The notes below the pieces were generated by a model. That model searched no databases. It was not told where the DNA came from and saw only the letters and a program-made list of their open reading frames with translations. Positions 14,577 to 14,937 of a DNA stretch of 14,937 nucleotides are shown in pieces. Made by a program: the position numbers and the translations under genes. Source of the stretch: JBJEDU01 sp051872395 (GTDB lineage Bacteria; Bacillota_I; Bacilli_A; RFN20; CAG-826); the NCBI GenBank assembly GCA_051872395.1, contig JBJEDU010000002.1, forward strand, positions 1 to 14,937. The letters run 5' to 3'. How positions within the stretch are numbered: position 1 is the stretch's first letter; each line of letters starts with the position of its first letter.

Positions 14577-14937
14577 TTAATTTTCTTTCAAAATTTTCAT
14601 TATAAAATCTTTATTAAACCAAAAGCTTTGTTTTGTATAGGAAGTTATTCCTGTTTCTTTATCGGGGATTGGGAGGTCAAAATGATTCGCTCCCTTTCTT
14701 GCGTGTGGTCTTATATGACATACACCATTGGAATTTCTATCTTCTTTCGGAAATTTATCTTTGATTTTTCCTTTCTTATCAAAATAAAAAGCAGTCCCAT
14801 CTCTAACCATATCTGCACATTGTTCATACATCTTTTTGATGTCGCCATCTACCACTGAATTAGGAGCGTTCCAAAAGTGAATCCTATCAAATGAAATAAC
14901 ACCATTGATTTCTTTGAAAATAAAAATCATCAGTTTT
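14577..14937 (-). CDS. C-terminal part of a probable Sau3AI/MutH-type restriction endonuclease
   Basis: The reading frame is open to the right edge, so only about the last 119 residues are seen; the ATG at 14930 is probably internal. The segment has the C-terminal pattern I associate with Sau3AI/MutH-type type II restriction enzymes: ISFDRIHFWNAP, a helix DIKKMYEQCADMVRDG, then GVCHIRPHARKGANHFDLP and YTKQSFWFNKDFI (compare HVRPHAR...TKQCFWLN in relatives). Such enzymes usually cut GATC-type sites and have a partner methyltransferase, which is not in the window. The catalytic residues lie in the missing N-terminal part, so activity cannot be judged. The assignment rests on motif memory alone and could be another restriction family. 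Confidence 0.55.
   Translation of the reverse strand, partial: KLMIFIFKEINGVISFDRIHFWNAPNSVVDGDIKKMYEQCADMVRDGTAFYFDKKGKIKDKFPKEDRNSNGVCHIRPHARKGANHFDLPIPDKETGITSYTKQSFWFNKDFIMKILKEN

Noticed and set aside
14628..14858. A 76-codon plus-strand frame opposite the restriction enzyme fragment
   Set aside because: The minus-strand reading carries family-like motifs (HIRPHAR, SFWFN); the plus-strand reading carries none.

Overview
The window is an AT-rich segment from a low-GC bacterium, most likely a Bacillota/Bacilli-type gut lineage (Erysipelotrichia or a Mollicutes relative). This rests on the base composition, the protein families, and a standard stop-codon set: cas2 ends in TGA and the Trp codon checked in Cas9 is TGG, so the Mycoplasma code is not in use. 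All protein genes lie on the minus strand, so the window reads right to left. I saw no tRNA, rRNA or insertion sequence.

Region 1 (1-6811) is a type II-A CRISPR-Cas locus. In transcription order it holds a tracrRNA with its own promoter and terminator (about 6776-6656), cas9 (1365 aa), cas1, cas2, csn2, a short leader, and an array of nine identical 36-bp repeats with 30-bp spacers that runs off the left edge. The four cas genes touch or overlap and form one operon. Every Cas9, Cas1 and Cas2 catalytic residue I could align is present. The predicted crRNA:tracrRNA duplex has the same lower-stem, GA/AAGU bulge and upper-stem plan as Streptococcus pyogenes. The leader ends in ATTTGAG, a motif known from type II-A leader anchoring sequences. 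The locus looks intact and able to acquire spacers. Its PAM-interacting C-terminus differs from SpCas9 at the positions that read the PAM.

Region 2 (6926-11071) holds two translationally linked genes ending at a strong terminator. First comes a 963-aa single-pass surface protein with a fibronectin-III-like exterior, whose promoter sits so close to its ATG that the mRNA looks leaderless. It is followed by a MscS-type mechanosensitive channel.

Region 3 (11072-12512) is a MATE-family exporter. Its 5' leader can form three small hairpins, plus an alternative pairing that would hide the Shine-Dalgarno sequence next to a run of six U, so it is a candidate regulatory RNA.

Region 4 (12569-14485) is a 600-aa lipoprotein with an InlB-like repeat, a Cys/His-rich segment and a C-terminal DUF6273-like domain, with its own promoter and terminator. 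At the right edge (14577-14937) is the C-terminal part of a probable Sau3AI/MutH-type restriction endonuclease, so two kinds of DNA defence lie within 15 kb. The genes between them look like ordinary envelope functions.
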